Positions 25,201 through 36,939 of a stretch of DNA of 64,000 bases are shown one piece after another (the first letter of the stretch is position 1; each line of letters opens with the position of its first letter). The DNA is from Anthopleura xanthogrammica (Eukaryota > Cnidaria > Anthozoa > Actiniaria > Actiniidae), in assembly GCA_964019055.1 (NCBI GenBank), contig OZ025215.1:654001-718000 (forward strand), read 5' to 3'. The notes under the pieces are model-generated. The model did no database searches and was not told the origin of the DNA. It saw nothing but the letters and a program-made list of their open reading frames with translations. Position numbers and translations under genes: made by a program.

Positions 25201-28200
25201 TTTTTGTATCTTCCATGTGAATAATCAAACCAGTGATCCTTGGGATGCTGTACTGGAAATTCTTGAAGTCCTAAGATGACAAAAAAAACAAAAACAAAGA
25301 CTATTAAACACCGTTTTCATCGCTACCTGTTGATTGAGACTATTAATATTAGATGATTTAGTTGATTAACAGTAGTCTATCCTTGATTAACCTCAGTGTT
25401 TCAATAATATTATGAACATGAACAATTGAGGTGCTTCAAATGGCTTTGTTAACAAGCAACAACTAATGTCTCAACACTATCTCAGTCTGTGTTCGTGATA
25501 AAAATAAAATTAAAATAAATCTTGTTATTTAAGTGTCTAGTCGTTCTAGCGCTTTCACGCTGTTTGGGGACACTTTTCACTCACACACACCTCACACACA
25601 CTACCACTACATTCAGTATTCTGTGCACACAATGATGAGAATAAAGCTACAGTAGAAGAAGAAGAAACACAACTGCTCATTCCTGCCATCTTGGAGTGAC
25701 CTATCTCCTATTGCTTATTGACTATCACCTATCACCCATCTTCTTTGGCTCCAACAACTTTTTTGTCATAGGTATATGTTTATAAAGCTGTACCTACCGT
25801 TAGTAGGTTCATTATGGTGTGTCCTATGTCACCATACACTGACGGCCTATTACGCACACTCCATAAAGGGCAAGGATAATCTGAGGAAATAAATAATGAT
25901 TTCATGGTTAGAGAAGGTATACGTAAAGAACCCAGTGTTCAGTTCACTAGGCAGGTCTTACATCTGAATTCTGTTCCCAGCCGTAGCATGAGTCGTAGAG
26001 GAAAGAGCTGTGCCCATGGTGCTTCTTGCCGCTGGATAAGAATACCGACCACGTAGGGGACTGATGGCAGAGGAAGATTATCAAGGCACTAAAATGTAAA
26101 CAAATTAAAATAGATAAGTTTTGAATTCTGAGTGTAATAATTACTTATTACATGTTGTGTATGTAAATAACCCATCGTTAGAGTGGTTTTTGTATTGTGT
26201 GGGAAACATACAGTACTGTCTTACAACAAGTAATACAGTTTGACATAGGTTTACAATTTTGCAGCTTGTATGATTCATTTCCCACCAGATACAAAAATCA
26301 CTCTAATCTGTGATGTGTCAGTGACTAATTATAAATTACAATTATTAACTAATGACCTTTAGTTACCTGTAAAGATGGTTTGATGTACAGAAACCCTGCA
26401 TTACCAGAGCTACCAAGGAAGGGTTGACCAAATATAGTAAAACCAAGATCAGATACCACATGGCCTAGAATTACAATTCACAATAATTATTACTAGTTTA
26501 TTAATTGAGCAGAGACTAGCAGATGCTATGGGAATCAAGGGTGGCTAGTGGTAGTGCATTTGCCTCTTTTAAGGTTTTGGCTAAGCTATGATTATACAGT
26601 CTTGAATGTGTTCACTAGAGTACATACCTTGTTTGGCATAGCTGAAGGCTGTGTTGAAGTGAGAGAGGACATCTTTGGGTACAGTGTTCTCATTATGATG
26701 GCATTCTAGAAGTATGACCTTAAATACAAAACAAACAGAACAGAATTCTTTAGCTTGAGTGCAATGTTTTTCCATTTCAAACCATGTGTCACTAGAGTAT
26801 CATTTCTTTGTTTAATGGTTGCACATGAGAAGGCACATGGTCTAAAATGGGGAAACATAACGCCTATGGTAAAGAGGTCTATTTCAAATTCAGAATAACA
26901 TCATTTGTGTCTTTTGAGAGAATAGTCCCCTTCACAGTTCCTTGTGCCATCTCGAAAGGTAGCTGTGCCTTTGCATCGAAGCAAGACGAACAGTGAGCTT
27001 GCAATGATAGAGACCTTTTTCAAACACCTTGGGCAATAATTCACGTCTCTATCATTGCAAGCTCACCGTTCGTCTTGCTTCAATGCAAAGGCACGGCTAC
27101 CTTTCAAGATGGTGTAGGGAACTGTGAAGGGGACTATTGAGCTATTTTCATTTAGTTTTGTACCATTTCTTCTTGGCTGGCTGCGCCCATGCCATCAGTG
27201 ACGAAGCACCAACACTTCTTCTTCACACAGCAGCGCACTGTGGAGATGGAATCAAAATGACAATTAAATTTCTAAGCAATTACCCTTGGGCATAATGTTT
27301 TCCCATTTCAGACCATGTGTCATTCCCTAGAGTATCATTTCTTTGTTTAACGGTTGCACATGAGAAGACACATGAATATGGATACAACTCAAACAAAGAA
27401 TCTTTTAAATTATTCTTAAGAGAATGACGCGTAGTCTGAAATACAAAACATTATTCCCAAGCTGAAAGGGTTTATTGTGCCTTATGAGTTATATAAGTTA
27501 CCCTATTACTATTACATAATATGTTACCAAAGATGTTAAAATATACTTACATTTGACAATTTTTACTTTGACAATGAGATTCTTGTTGAGCAGAAAGAGG
27601 ACTGTCTCTCCCTTCCCTAATAACAGAAAATAATTATTTGATATTATAATTATAGTTAAATATAATGAGATTGACCATTGACTCTGACATCAAAGCACCA
27701 ATCTACCCACCATCCATTCATCCATTCATCCCTCCCATCCTCCATCTTTTAACACCTCTCTTTTCCTTTCTTCCTCCCTTCATTTGCCGACATTCATTCA
27801 ATCATCAATTCATTCATCCATTCATTCACCCATTCATTCATTCATCCATTCATTCATTGATTCCTTCATTCCTCCATTCATTTATTTGTTCATCCATCCA
27901 TCCATTCATTCCGCCTCTCAGTCACCCATTCATTCATACATTCATTCATCCACACCTTATGTTGTTCATTCATTTATTCATTCATTCATACCTTTCAAGC
28001 GATACATAATCTCAGCTGGATCAGGATGCTCTTTGATAGCAATTGCTGCAACAAAAGTTGGTTATTTAGAACACAAAAACTATATAATTTGGTTTCGATA
28101 ATCCACATAATTTTCTCAGAGCTTCTGTAGTACCCTTGAGGATGAAATTTCAATTTCAGGATTTAGTTAGTACTCCCGAGGGTTTTAACAAGAAAAAGAA

Positions 28201-31200
28201 TGAAACCCGGCTATGTCACTTACCCTTTTTATGTAGATTCAAAACAGGAGGCAAAGCAGAAGATTCTTGTGGAATCAAAGCTCTGACATGTTCAATGTCG
28301 AGCCGAAAAGAAATATCACTGTCGTCAGATAATGTCGGAGATAGAGGTGCTGAGGTCAACGATGCTGAGGAACCACCTTCGTTGCCAGGTAGTATGCATG
28401 GGTCAGATGGTAGGGATAGCGAGGAGACAACTGGAGAATGAGCAACTGTGAAAATAAAGCACATCTTAAACAGATGAATGAATGAGCCATGCTCTTGCCA
28501 TCCAGCACATAAAACAGCTGCTTTTTCCATGTTTGATTCAGAAATACAGCATGCAGATAGTAGAGCAGTTTTTGAACACTGTGAAAAGCTTGCAGCATAA
28601 ACCCAGTCGTGACAAAAAGTCAGCAAGTCAAAATTCTGGAAAACATTATGGTTGTGGCAAATGCTCTGCTCTCCATCGAAAAAAAAAAGCCTAAAACATG
28701 ACCCCAACATAGCATGGATACAAATATGCTAAAGTCATAGCACTGCCTATGTATGCCAGAACAATCACATTGTGCAAAAAAAAAAAATTAGCCAATCAAA
28801 ATTCTAGAAAATATGACAATCACGGCAAGGCACACTGAGCTTTTCGCAGTTATAGAAAATCTCTGCTCTAATGTAAGCATGAAAGAAGTGTGAAAAGAAG
28901 CAGCCAAATTACCCAAATTATTTTCAGCATCACCCTGAATATCCTCTTGCTCCTCTTCCCCACCACTTCCTCCCAGTGCTTGATCTAGTAACTCATCCTC
29001 ATCAAGGTCTTCCTGCTCGGCTGGTATTGGTGGAGGAACTTCAGCTTCATCTGTGAGCCCATTATCATCATCATCATGGTCAGGGCCTGTTGATTCACCA
29101 TTTCTTTCATCTGAATCAGGAAAAGCTGGTTCACTTGTTAGAAGGTCTGACAATCAAATAGTAAAACAAAGCTTTGCTCAGTTGGATAGGCTATGGTTTG
29201 TTGTGTGGGAGGTCATTGTAACATGGTGCATTGTGGTCTAGCTTGGGTAGAGTGAACATGGTGCATTGTTGTCTAGCTTGGGTAGAGTGAACATGGTGCA
29301 TTGTGGTCTAGCCTGGGTAGAGTGAACATGGTGCATTGTGGTCTAGCTTGGGTAGAGTGAACATGGTGCATTGTTGTCTAGCTTGGGTAGAGTGAACATG
29401 GTGCATTGTGGTCTAGCTTGGGTAGAGTGAACATGGTGCATTGTTGTCTAGCTTGGGTAGAGTGAACATGGTGCATTGTGGTCTAGCTTGGGTAGAGTGA
29501 ACATGGTGCATTGTTGTCTAGCTTGGGTAGAGTGAACATGGTGCATTGTTGTCTAGCTTGGGTAGAGTGAACATGGTGCATTGTGGTCTAGCTTGGGTAG
29601 AGTGAACATGGTGCATTGTTGTCTAGCTTGGAAACAAACATCTTTCATTCATCATGCCTTATATTAGCCTTTTCCACATAAAGCAAGTGACTGACTACTA
29701 TGAAAAATTAATTTAATCAAAGTAAAAATTAACCCCATGATATGAAGTGTAATCGTGTTGATTAAGGGATTGGACTTGGAAATTGACATTGGTCAGATTG
29801 GATCTTGGAAAAATTGCAAAAAACAAAAAAATTGAAATTTCAGTTTTTGAAAGGGTGAGGATAATCTTTATGTATAGCAAAAACATGCCCAACCTCTAAA
29901 ATTTGATTTATGCTTCTAAATTCTCGAATTTTGAGAGGTTTTTGATTTTGGAAAATCCGGAACCGTGTACGGCTGGACTGGATTGGACTTCGGTTGAGTG
30001 GATTCTCCCGGATCGATAACGTTTTTTTCATGCCAAATTTGAAGCTTTTATTCTATGATTTTTATTTTCATATCCATAACTAGTAATTTTATGCTGAAAG
30101 TTTGCAAAAAATCGAAATGGAAAAGCCTATGTGTCATATGTACACAAGCTTGTGGTCTAGCTTGTTTTTAAGTACCCACCCCAAAAATCAGGGGTCCGTG
30201 GGTAGTACAAGATTGAGATGGACCTTTAACTCAGGCATAAAGTGTCTGAGAACTATAAATAAATGTTAACACACTTTAACTTGTATTAAAAAATACTTAA
30301 GATAGTACGCGCGCTCTCATTGGTCGAGAGCTGTGTTTTCATCACGCTATGAAGGCACGGAAATGGCGGAACAAGCATTTTTTAAGTATTTTTTAAAAGA
30401 AATAAAACATTTTCTCCAGGCTATGAAGGCACGGAGAAAATGTTTTATTTCTTAAATAAAGAATAACTTTAAATAGATGATTAATAGATCCAGCTGATCT
30501 GAAATAGTGACGTAGAAATGACATCAATGCAAAAGTAAGGAGTCATGAAGCCTGCAGAATTGACTTGTAAAAGTTTATATCTGAAATGAATCTAGATTTT
30601 CAAGAAAGTTTTTTGATATTTTGTATATGTTTACTATGATATTCATTGAGTGTGAAAATAAAATAAAGAAATAAACATTTTCCTCGAGTTGCTGCTACTA
30701 CTTAGGATAATAACTCAGTTTTGCAAATTCTATCATTAATTTTCTGATTAGCAAATATTTTTCAGATCAGATGGTTATTAGTACTACTAACTTGTTAACA
30801 TACTTTCTGATGATGTTTGTTGATTTCCTCTAATAAGAATGTTGCAGCAGACTTGACACACACGAGCATCTTTATTCCCCATATAAGGAAGTGCGAACTT
30901 CATGTTGCAACATGATGAACAAAGAACCTACAAAAAAAGACACTTGAATATCAATGCTTGACTCACGAAAGAGACCTAGCTGGGGACTCCCATAAATGAT
31001 AGGGTGGCCAGGATGGATATCAGAAATTTTGAAAATGAGCCCTAAAGGTACCACTGCTTTGGATCCTCCCCTAAATATGACTCTGAGTTCTCTAAACAAG
31101 ATGCATTGTGGTCTATCTTGGGTTCAAATAATGCAGTATAAGGCATGGTGAACAAAATATGTTTGCTCACTACTGAAGCTGGACCATAATGCACCATGTT

Positions 31201-34200
31201 TGCAATAGACCATTTTCGAGATGCGCAAGCGCTTTCCAAAATATCGCAGGCACAGACATGAAAAAGAGGCATTTTCGGGCAAGATCACGCGCACTATTGA
31301 CTCTGCCCGAAAATGCCTCGAGATCATGTACGCACCTGCGATATTTTTGAAAGCGCTCGCACATTTCAAAAATGGTCTATTTTAGAAATGGCCAATTGGT
31401 GAACCCTGAAACAACCCCTAATCTGATCAAAGTTGTTTCATGGGTAACTCACATATCATTTTGGAATTGAGCTAATGTTAGGTTGGGGAGGGAGGAAAAC
31501 TGGAGAACCGAGGGAAAACCCTGGAATCAAGGGAGAGACCCAACAAACTCTACTCATGCCAAGTTCAGGAACTGAAACCAAGACCCCAGAGGTGAGAGGT
31601 GAGTGTGCTACCACTACTGTACACCACCCTTGATTGCCTTCAATTCGACTGGGATAGGTCTTGACCCTTAAGTTAAATCTATTAGGAACATACCTTTCCA
31701 CATGCTCTACAGTGATGTTTTCTCTTTATTACAGAGAACTTCAGCCCACAAGTCATGCAGTGGGTTGCCACATCATCGGGTACCCATATTGGGGGTACAA
31801 AACCCATCTCTGGGTCACCACTACTGATGTGAATGGCTGACATCTTGGAGTCCAAGTCGGTCTTGGATTGTTCTGATAATACAAGACTGAGATTAGTACC
31901 GCATAAAAATTGGGAAAATGGATGGGGGGTTTGGCAGGTGGATAGATGGAAGGGAAGGTGGATGGATGGGTGGGTGAATGGAAGGATGGGTGGTTTAATG
32001 GATGGATGGATGGCTCAGGGGGTGGTTGGAAGGGTGGGTGGGTAGATGGATGGATGGAAGGAAGGACGGATTGAAGGAACATTGGGTGGGTGGATAGATG
32101 GATGGATTGGGAGCTGCTCAGAGATGGAAAATTGGAGGGATTGAAGAACAAAAGAGATGGAAGGAAGGAAGCATGGGTGGATGATGGGAGGAAGGGATAG
32201 AAAGAGTGAGGGAAAGGGAGAAGGAGGAGATAGAAACAAATATGAGAAGAAATGACAAGAATATAGAAATGGACAATACTTGACTTTCTTACCATTAGTA
32301 AGAACACCAGTTGGTTCATTTCCCATGCCGTCCTCCATGTCTTCATCCTGAGTCCCACATAAACTATCCGCAGAACCACTATCAATAGGACTCATGCGAT
32401 GAGGTGAAGACTCTGGTTCCTGATATGCTAAATTTTCTAACAAATTGGGATCATTTTGAACAATTTCCTCTGGTCTTCCCTCATGGGGCAAGCCACTGCC
32501 AACAACTACACTCTCAGCAGGTATCATGGGATTGACTACTGATGTCTCTTCTTCTAAATTTAAAAGCAAATTTTCTCCATGTTGACCTTGTTGATCAGGC
32601 TGCTGGCCATGCATTAATTCTTCTTCTTCACTTTCTTCATCATGAAATGCTTTTTCTTTTTCCCAACTTTCGATACACTTTTCTGAAGCACTTAGTTCAT
32701 TATTTGTAGCCTTAAAAAATTGATTCCCATCTGGAACATCATTATCTGTACTGATCCTTCTTGTACTACATGAAGCTGTTTCATCATTGTTGGAACTTTT
32801 ATCTGTATTATCGGTTGGGTTTGTTTTGTCAACGTCATTTGAGACGCTAATATTTTCTGACAAGAGAATACCTTGTAAATCATCGGCTTCTAACACCTTG
32901 CTACTTGGAGTTGTTTCTTTTGTACTATAAAAATTAGCTTCATTATTGGGAGTCCTTTCTTCTGGAGTCTGAATATTATCTCCTTTGCTATCACCACAAA
33001 TGTTATCTTTATTACTCACTTTTGTTGAATCGTCAGTAGAATCTAAGTGTGTTGAATCAGGCTCTGAAGTAGAGCATTTTTCTCCCTGCTCATTTGAAAT
33101 ATCAGTTAATCTAGAATTATCAACTTTTGTTTCATCTGTTGCACGAGCCAGGTCCTGTGTTTTATCAACCAATATATCTTTAATTTCATTTAGTTCTGTG
33201 CTTGACGATGTTGAACCATCAAAGCTACTGAATGAAGCAGTTTGAGACTTCGAACCCTGGATGCACATAGACTTATCTTCAACTACAGAATTCAAAACTG
33301 ACAGAAAATCTGGCTCATCTTCCAAGTTATCATTTTGTTCTGTGTTCTGACTTGGAAGAGTTGAAGTGTGAGAGCTTTGAATTCCTTCACCTGATTCATT
33401 AGTATTAAGACTAAAAGGCTTTGAATCCAATTCTTGTGCAGAAGAAAGGTTTGATTTTTGGAGAGAGAAGTTATTTTCCTCTGTTATTTTTTCAGCGGCA
33501 GCAATAACTGCTGATGTGCTGCTAGCCTCACTTGCTGTTTCACTGTCATTACCATCATTGGCTGTATTTTGGCCTACATTACTATGTGTTACGCCATCAC
33601 CATGTATACCATCCTCATTATCAGGTACATCCTCATGTTCATCCACATGATCATCATCATGATGTTGAGGCCCAAAATTATAAGCAGCAAGTTCCTGCGC
33701 AAGGCTTGTGCCACTAGATTTGTTGATATTATTTGAATGATTTTCTAGTATAGCATCTAAAGGACTATTAAAAGAATAGGTTCTTGGTTCATCGACGCAG
33801 GGAAATCGTAGATGTGGGTCAATACTGCTGTGGGGGGTGCCAAGGGAAACATTTTGTTTAGGGTTGACACTAGTTTTTGGAGGAGAGCCATTTTTCATTT
33901 CTTGTTCTTCAAATTCATCTAAGACTTGATCCAAGTCAACTGGGACAAATGTGCCAGTCATTCTTGGAATAAAAAATTATTCAATTAACAACAATAATAA
34001 TAATAATAACAACAACAATCTGGTAGCCAGAGGGGACCTGTATCACATAAAACTATACAAATAATAACGAGAAGATATTTACCATATACCTACAAAGAGA
34101 TGGGAAGAAAATACTATATACTATATACTATACATGTACATACAAAGAGATACATTGTAGGAACTTGCACGTAAATATTTGACAGTAAATAATACTGAAA

Positions 34201-34756
34201 AATGTCCTGAAAACAGGAGTTCGTAAAAATGCAAAACAAAAGTCCTTTGATTAACATATACTGAGTGGGAAAGTAAAAGTTTGAGGATTAAACAATTATT
34301 ATTTGGGGATTACATTGCTTTGTTCTTGTACTTCATGTGCAAAAGATCAAGTTTCAATGTCGTGACTTGCTCTGACATGTTAACGTTAGATTTGCAAATA
34401 TTTAAGCAAAGGAATTATAAACTCAAAATAAGAATAACACTCGCGTACTGACCTTTTAATCCTTAAGAATCCACACGAATTCTACGCATTCTATGCTTCC
34501 TTCCAAACTTAACTTAATTTTTTGATTCAAACCTTAAAAATGCAACAACGAATTTGAATCACAACAAACTTTTGTCGACTCAATTTGACGCTAAACAATT
34601 CTTTAACGACTTAATACCACGTATTCAAGAGAGCTTAATAACTGATTTTTACCTCAGAGGAGTAGTTTTTGATTTTTGTTGGGTTTTTAGAGGAGAAAAA
34701 TGAGAATACTTTGAAGAAATCGTTTTGTCACTTGTAAACACCACTTCGTCGGCCAT
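22274..34756 (-). CDS. ZFYVE9: SARA/endofin-type FYVE zinc-finger protein
   Basis: Nineteen minus-strand exons: 34756-34653, 33962-32293, 31872-31694, 30927-30804, 29146-28913, 28445-28224, 28045-27992, 27616-27551, 27237-27164, 26718-26628, 26464-26367, 26088-25962, 25880-25798, 25270-25166, 24885-24738, 24337-24257, 24097-23938, 23356-23071, 22432-22274. All phases agree; the product is 1354 residues. Residues 1-590 are acidic, Ser/Asn/Asp-rich and probably disordered. The FYVE finger (about 619-685) has WVPD, the [11 protein letters not shown] motif, RVC and all four CxxC-type ligand pairs, so it should bind PI3P on early endosomes. The remainder (about 885-1354) is the conserved SARA C-terminal domain, with [24 protein letters not shown] and [16 protein letters not shown] presents Smads to TGF-beta receptors; endofin works in BMP and endosomal sorting. 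I cannot tell which vertebrate paralogue is closer or confirm a Smad-binding segment. A shorter start at 33961 is possible. Confidence 0.92.
22525..22575. repeat. Fragment of the GGAAATTCCAATCC-type repeat
   Basis: GGTCTGAGGAGGGTATTTTG matches the flank of larger copies at 24135-24250 and 56910-57140. Confidence 0.5.
22600..22945. repeat. Dispersed repeat, copy 1 (partner at 29760-30115)
   Basis: It shares TTTTGGAAAATCCGGA, GGCTGGACTGGATTGGACTT and GATTCTCCCGGATCG, in the same order and orientation, with a copy in another intron of the same gene. Confidence 0.8.
23395..23785. repeat. (CATC/CATT)n tetranucleotide array
   Basis: Diverged ATCC/ATTC units fill the intron between exons 18 and 17 of the FYVE gene. 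A 122-residue Pro/His/Ser/Ile false ORF arises from it on the plus strand. Confidence 0.85.
24135..24250 (-). repeat. Dispersed GGAAATTCCAATCC-type repeat
   Basis: Read on the minus strand it contains AGGAAATTCCAATCCC, a GGGGGAGG block and TACACAATATACCCTC, matching the tandem copies at 56910-57140. Confidence 0.6.
24405..24730. repeat. (GGAT/GGAA)n purine array
   Basis: A pure purine-rich array in the intron between exons 16 and 15 of the FYVE gene. It reaches to within 8 bases of the exon 15 donor. On the transcribed strand it is TTCC/ATCC and so extends the pyrimidine-rich intron. Confidence 0.9.
25517..25640. repeat. Dispersed repeat, copy 1 (partner at 40793-40913)
   Basis: TTTAAGTGTCTAGTCGTTCT, AGCGCTTTC, GGACACTTTTC and ACACTACCACTACATTCA occur in the same order in the 40.8-kb copy. 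Confidence 0.75.
26758..26875. mobile_element. MITE family D copy
   Basis: The arms CATTTCAAACCATGTGTCA and GGTCTAAAATGGGGAAA face each other across AGTATCATTTCTTTGTTTAA. It lies between exons 10 and 9 of the FYVE gene. Confidence 0.7.
26921..27138. mobile_element. MITE family B copy (AATAGTCCCCTTCACAGTTC ends)
   Basis: A 218-bp near-perfect palindrome. The ends are AATAGTCCCCTTCACAGTTC and GAACTGTGAAGGGGACTATT; the arms also share GCATCGAAGCAAGACGAAC and TGCAATGATAGAGAC. A second copy is at 51382-51565. It ends 26 bp from a splice donor of the FYVE gene. Confidence 0.85.
27284..27466. mobile_element. MITE family D copy, most complete
   Basis: Ends CCCTTGGGCATAATG and CATTATTCCCAAG; arms TTTCAGACCATGTGTCATTC and GAATGACGCGTAGTCTGAAA. 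It lies between exons 9 and 8 of the FYVE gene. Confidence 0.75.
27700..27990. repeat. (CATT)n tetranucleotide array
   Basis: CATTCATC/CATTCATT units fill the intron between exons 8 and 7 of the FYVE gene and run directly into the exon 7 splice donor (donor GT at 27991-27990). Confidence 0.9.
29221..29630. repeat. 35-bp satellite array, 12 units
   Basis: The unit starts CATGGTGCATTGTGGTCTAG and continues CTTGGGTAGAGTGAA. Units are nearly identical except for one base (GTGGTC or GTTGTC). In order they read G,T,G,G,T,G,T,G,T,T,G,T. The array sits in the intron between exons 5 and 4 of the FYVE gene. A worn single unit lies at about 31100-31140. Confidence 0.95.
29760..30115. repeat. Dispersed repeat, copy 2 (partner at 22600-22945)
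   Basis: Same block order as copy 1, with scattered substitutions and small indels; both lie in introns of the FYVE gene. Confidence 0.8.
30397..30453. repeat. 21-bp perfect inverted repeat (hairpin)
   Basis: AAGAAATAAAACATTTTCTC and its complement enclose a 15-base loop. The loop sequence GCTATGAAGGCACGGA also occurs just upstream at about 30347. Confidence 0.8.
31204..31382. mobile_element. Palindromic MITE-like element (AATAGACCATTTT ends)
   Basis: About 180 bp. Arms: AATAGACCATTTTCGAGATG, AAGCGCTTT, AATATCGCAGG and AGGCATTTTCGGGCA, each matched in inverse order on the right. It lies between exons 4 and 3 of the FYVE gene. Confidence 0.8.
31476..31635 (-). mobile_element. tRNA-derived SINE copy
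   Basis: On the minus strand an A-box-like GTGGTAGCACACTCACCTCT is followed by the B-box-like TTGGTTTCAGTTCC. The distal body includes GAACCGAGGGAAAACCCTGG (plus strand), shared with the other copies. Confidence 0.6.
31915..32200. repeat. (GGAT)n purine-rich array
   Basis: GGATGG/GGAAGG/GGGTGG units in the intron between exons 3 and 2 of the FYVE gene. Minus-strand readthrough gives a false Pro/Ser/His tail on the exon 2 frame. Confidence 0.9.
33982..34018. repeat. (AAT)n/(AAC)n microsatellite
   Basis: Short trinucleotide run in the first intron of the FYVE gene. Confidence 0.85.
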
Positions 34757-34760
34757 ATTG
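34751..34760 (-). promoter_or_regulatory. YY1-like motif at the FYVE gene start codon
   Basis: On the minus strand CAATATGGCC contains the proposed start ATG (34756-34754) and matches AANATGGC, as at NDUFB7. Confidence 0.4.
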
Positions 34761-36339
34761 GATATTCCGCGCAAAGCGTCATGGGTTGAGTAAACGTCAC
34801 GCGCATCTGTCTTAAAATAGAACATTTCGTCATCTTTATAGATTTATTATTTTGCCTCGAATATATGTGATGTAATCATACTTTTTTTAATGATCTAGGT
34901 CATGTCATCCAGTATTGCTCGAAGTAGCGAGCGCAAATATTTGCGTTAGGAGACGAGATAAAATGCAAACGCGTCAAAACTTCAAACGGATTTATTAATC
35001 TTTGATATTTTCACTGCGTTACAAAACAAAATTGTTAAAAATTGTCGGTTTGAGAAAAAATATATAAACTGGCTTAAAATCTGCAAGAAAAATACAAATT
35101 AAGCGATTTTTAAAGACTTTTAAAATAAGTATAGTAAAATATACCTAAGAAAGGAAAACATAGCAAATGTAGGTGAATTTCTCAATAGTAAATTCAGGAC
35201 ACACGTAAATGAGGCATTACCTTGTTTGGAAATATGGACATATGGTACCTAGGACACTATTTTGGTTCCCCCATGACGTATTAAGCAAGGCGGACCTCGC
35301 GCTGTGGCTTTACAAATACTGGTTTATGACAAATAACATGAAATTATACCTTGGATTTCATCTTTCATCTGTCTTGCCCACTTAGGAGAAAAGTAAGCTA
35401 TTTTGGCAAATATTTTCTCTGAAATTTATTTATTATCTAGAAGACTGCCCTTGTCTTGAGTTGACCTAACTTCTCCACATCGAAATAAGGCTAGTGCTGA
35501 TCAATGCATTAAAAAAAAAAAACCCAATAGCTTTCGTTGCGGTATTTTTACATGTGGTTTTTAAGGAAAATGTAAATTAATAAGCTAAAAATAACTTATA
35601 AAACTATATTTAAAACTGTTGAAGCCGCCGACGTTACTTCGAGGAGCGTTGTTCAAAAAAGCTAAAATTCTGTAACTTTTTAAAAACTCCTTCCTTCGAT
35701 GCCAGAGTTAAATCCTCTTCTGTCGTAGTCGAGGCTACGTTTGCATTTCAAAAGCTTTCCAAACACCCTGACCCCAGTTTTGTGAAAAATAACAATATTA
35801 CGTATAGTAATGTCATGTTGGACGTCAATCATCTAGGCTTATGACGTCAATGCAGTCAGGTGAGAGTGAGCGTGACATTTCATGTAGTGAACATAGTCCA
35901 AGGCTAGATTTACTCATATTCCCAACATTTTAAACATTTCGTATCACTTCTTATCTCATCTACTTATCAATTTTTATCATCAGTGATTTTTAGAGTGCGA
36001 TTTGACATCATCAGTTGCAAAAATAACAATTATTTTGTCTGGAGATTATCATGATCTGCAGTCAGTCATTCCAAAGAAAAGTCAACAACTTCTATGAAAT
36101 AAAACAGAATTTTTATTGTGAAATAAGCTAAAATTGATAACCAAAATAAACTTAAATCTTCAAAGGCGTTAACAAAAGTTAAGGACTTTCTCCATCCTGT
36201 TTATAATACTGAAACAGTTCTTGATATCAGTTTTGATAGCACTCTTAATATGCCTGAAATTTTTTTCGCTCTTGTTTTAACTGTTTAATCTTTCCCTTAA
36301 TCCCACTTGTCAAATTCCTCTGTTTTTAGGAGCTAAAAG

Positions 36340-36939
36340 ACATTGAGTTTTGAATAACATGAGCAAAAACAAACATTTTTTCGTCACACAACGTAAAGTT
36401 CTCCGCCCCAAGCACATCACGCAGAGTACGTTACTGAATAAATTATCAACAAAAGGCCGACAGAGATCGACCGAGAGCGGGATATTGTCTTTATTTACCT
36501 CCAGGATTTTAACCGAGGTGAGTGTACGTGCCTAAGAGAAAAAGAAAGGGCTTTTCTTGGTTGTAAATTCGAGTGTTTGGTGCTCGAAATTTCTGTTATT
36601 ACAGTCCTTGACAGGTCAATCAGCTAAGACTAGTTGAAGCTTTGCGCTCGCTCGTCCAAACTCCATTCACAAAGGTGAGCGTTGTCTTTCTCTCACCTTT
36701 AGCGACCTAAAACTCAATCTAACGGCTCGTTTAAGAGTATTTCTTAACGTAGATGCATTGGTTTGTATCTAAGGAAGAGATTGTGGGTTGTTTTGGTATT
36801 GTTTTGAAGTAGTTTGTAGACTTAAAGACATTTTGTTTGCACCTTGGGTCTTTTAGATTCCAATACTGTGCTGGGCCGATTGCTCTTTGCTTCCTTGGAT
36901 ACGGAGCAACTATGAAGAAAGGCTCCAAGAACGACTTTA
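36340..36939 (+). other. Candidate alternative 5' exons of the PKA gene
   Basis: Three exon-like blocks follow each other: one ending at 36517 (CCGAG|GTGAGTG), one at 36605-36674 (TTACAG| to AAAG|GTGAGC) and one at 36857-36939 (TCTTTTAG| to TTTA|GTAAGT). The last contains ATG at 36912 and encodes MKKGSKNDF in phase 1, exactly the phase accepted by PKA exon 2 (42979). Splicing would give MKKGSKNDF-IQKFLTDAKEKF in place of the myristoylated MGNTQ start. This rests on motif and phase only. Confidence 0.35.

Noticed and set aside
29221..29630. Regular 35-bp repeats considered as a CRISPR-like array
   Set aside because: There are no unique spacers; units are head to tail inside a eukaryotic intron.
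32015..32292. Extension of the large FYVE exon past 32293
   Set aside because: A good donor (AATG|GTAAGA) lies at 32293 and the extension is low-complexity array translation, while splicing leads in phase to the FYVE finger.
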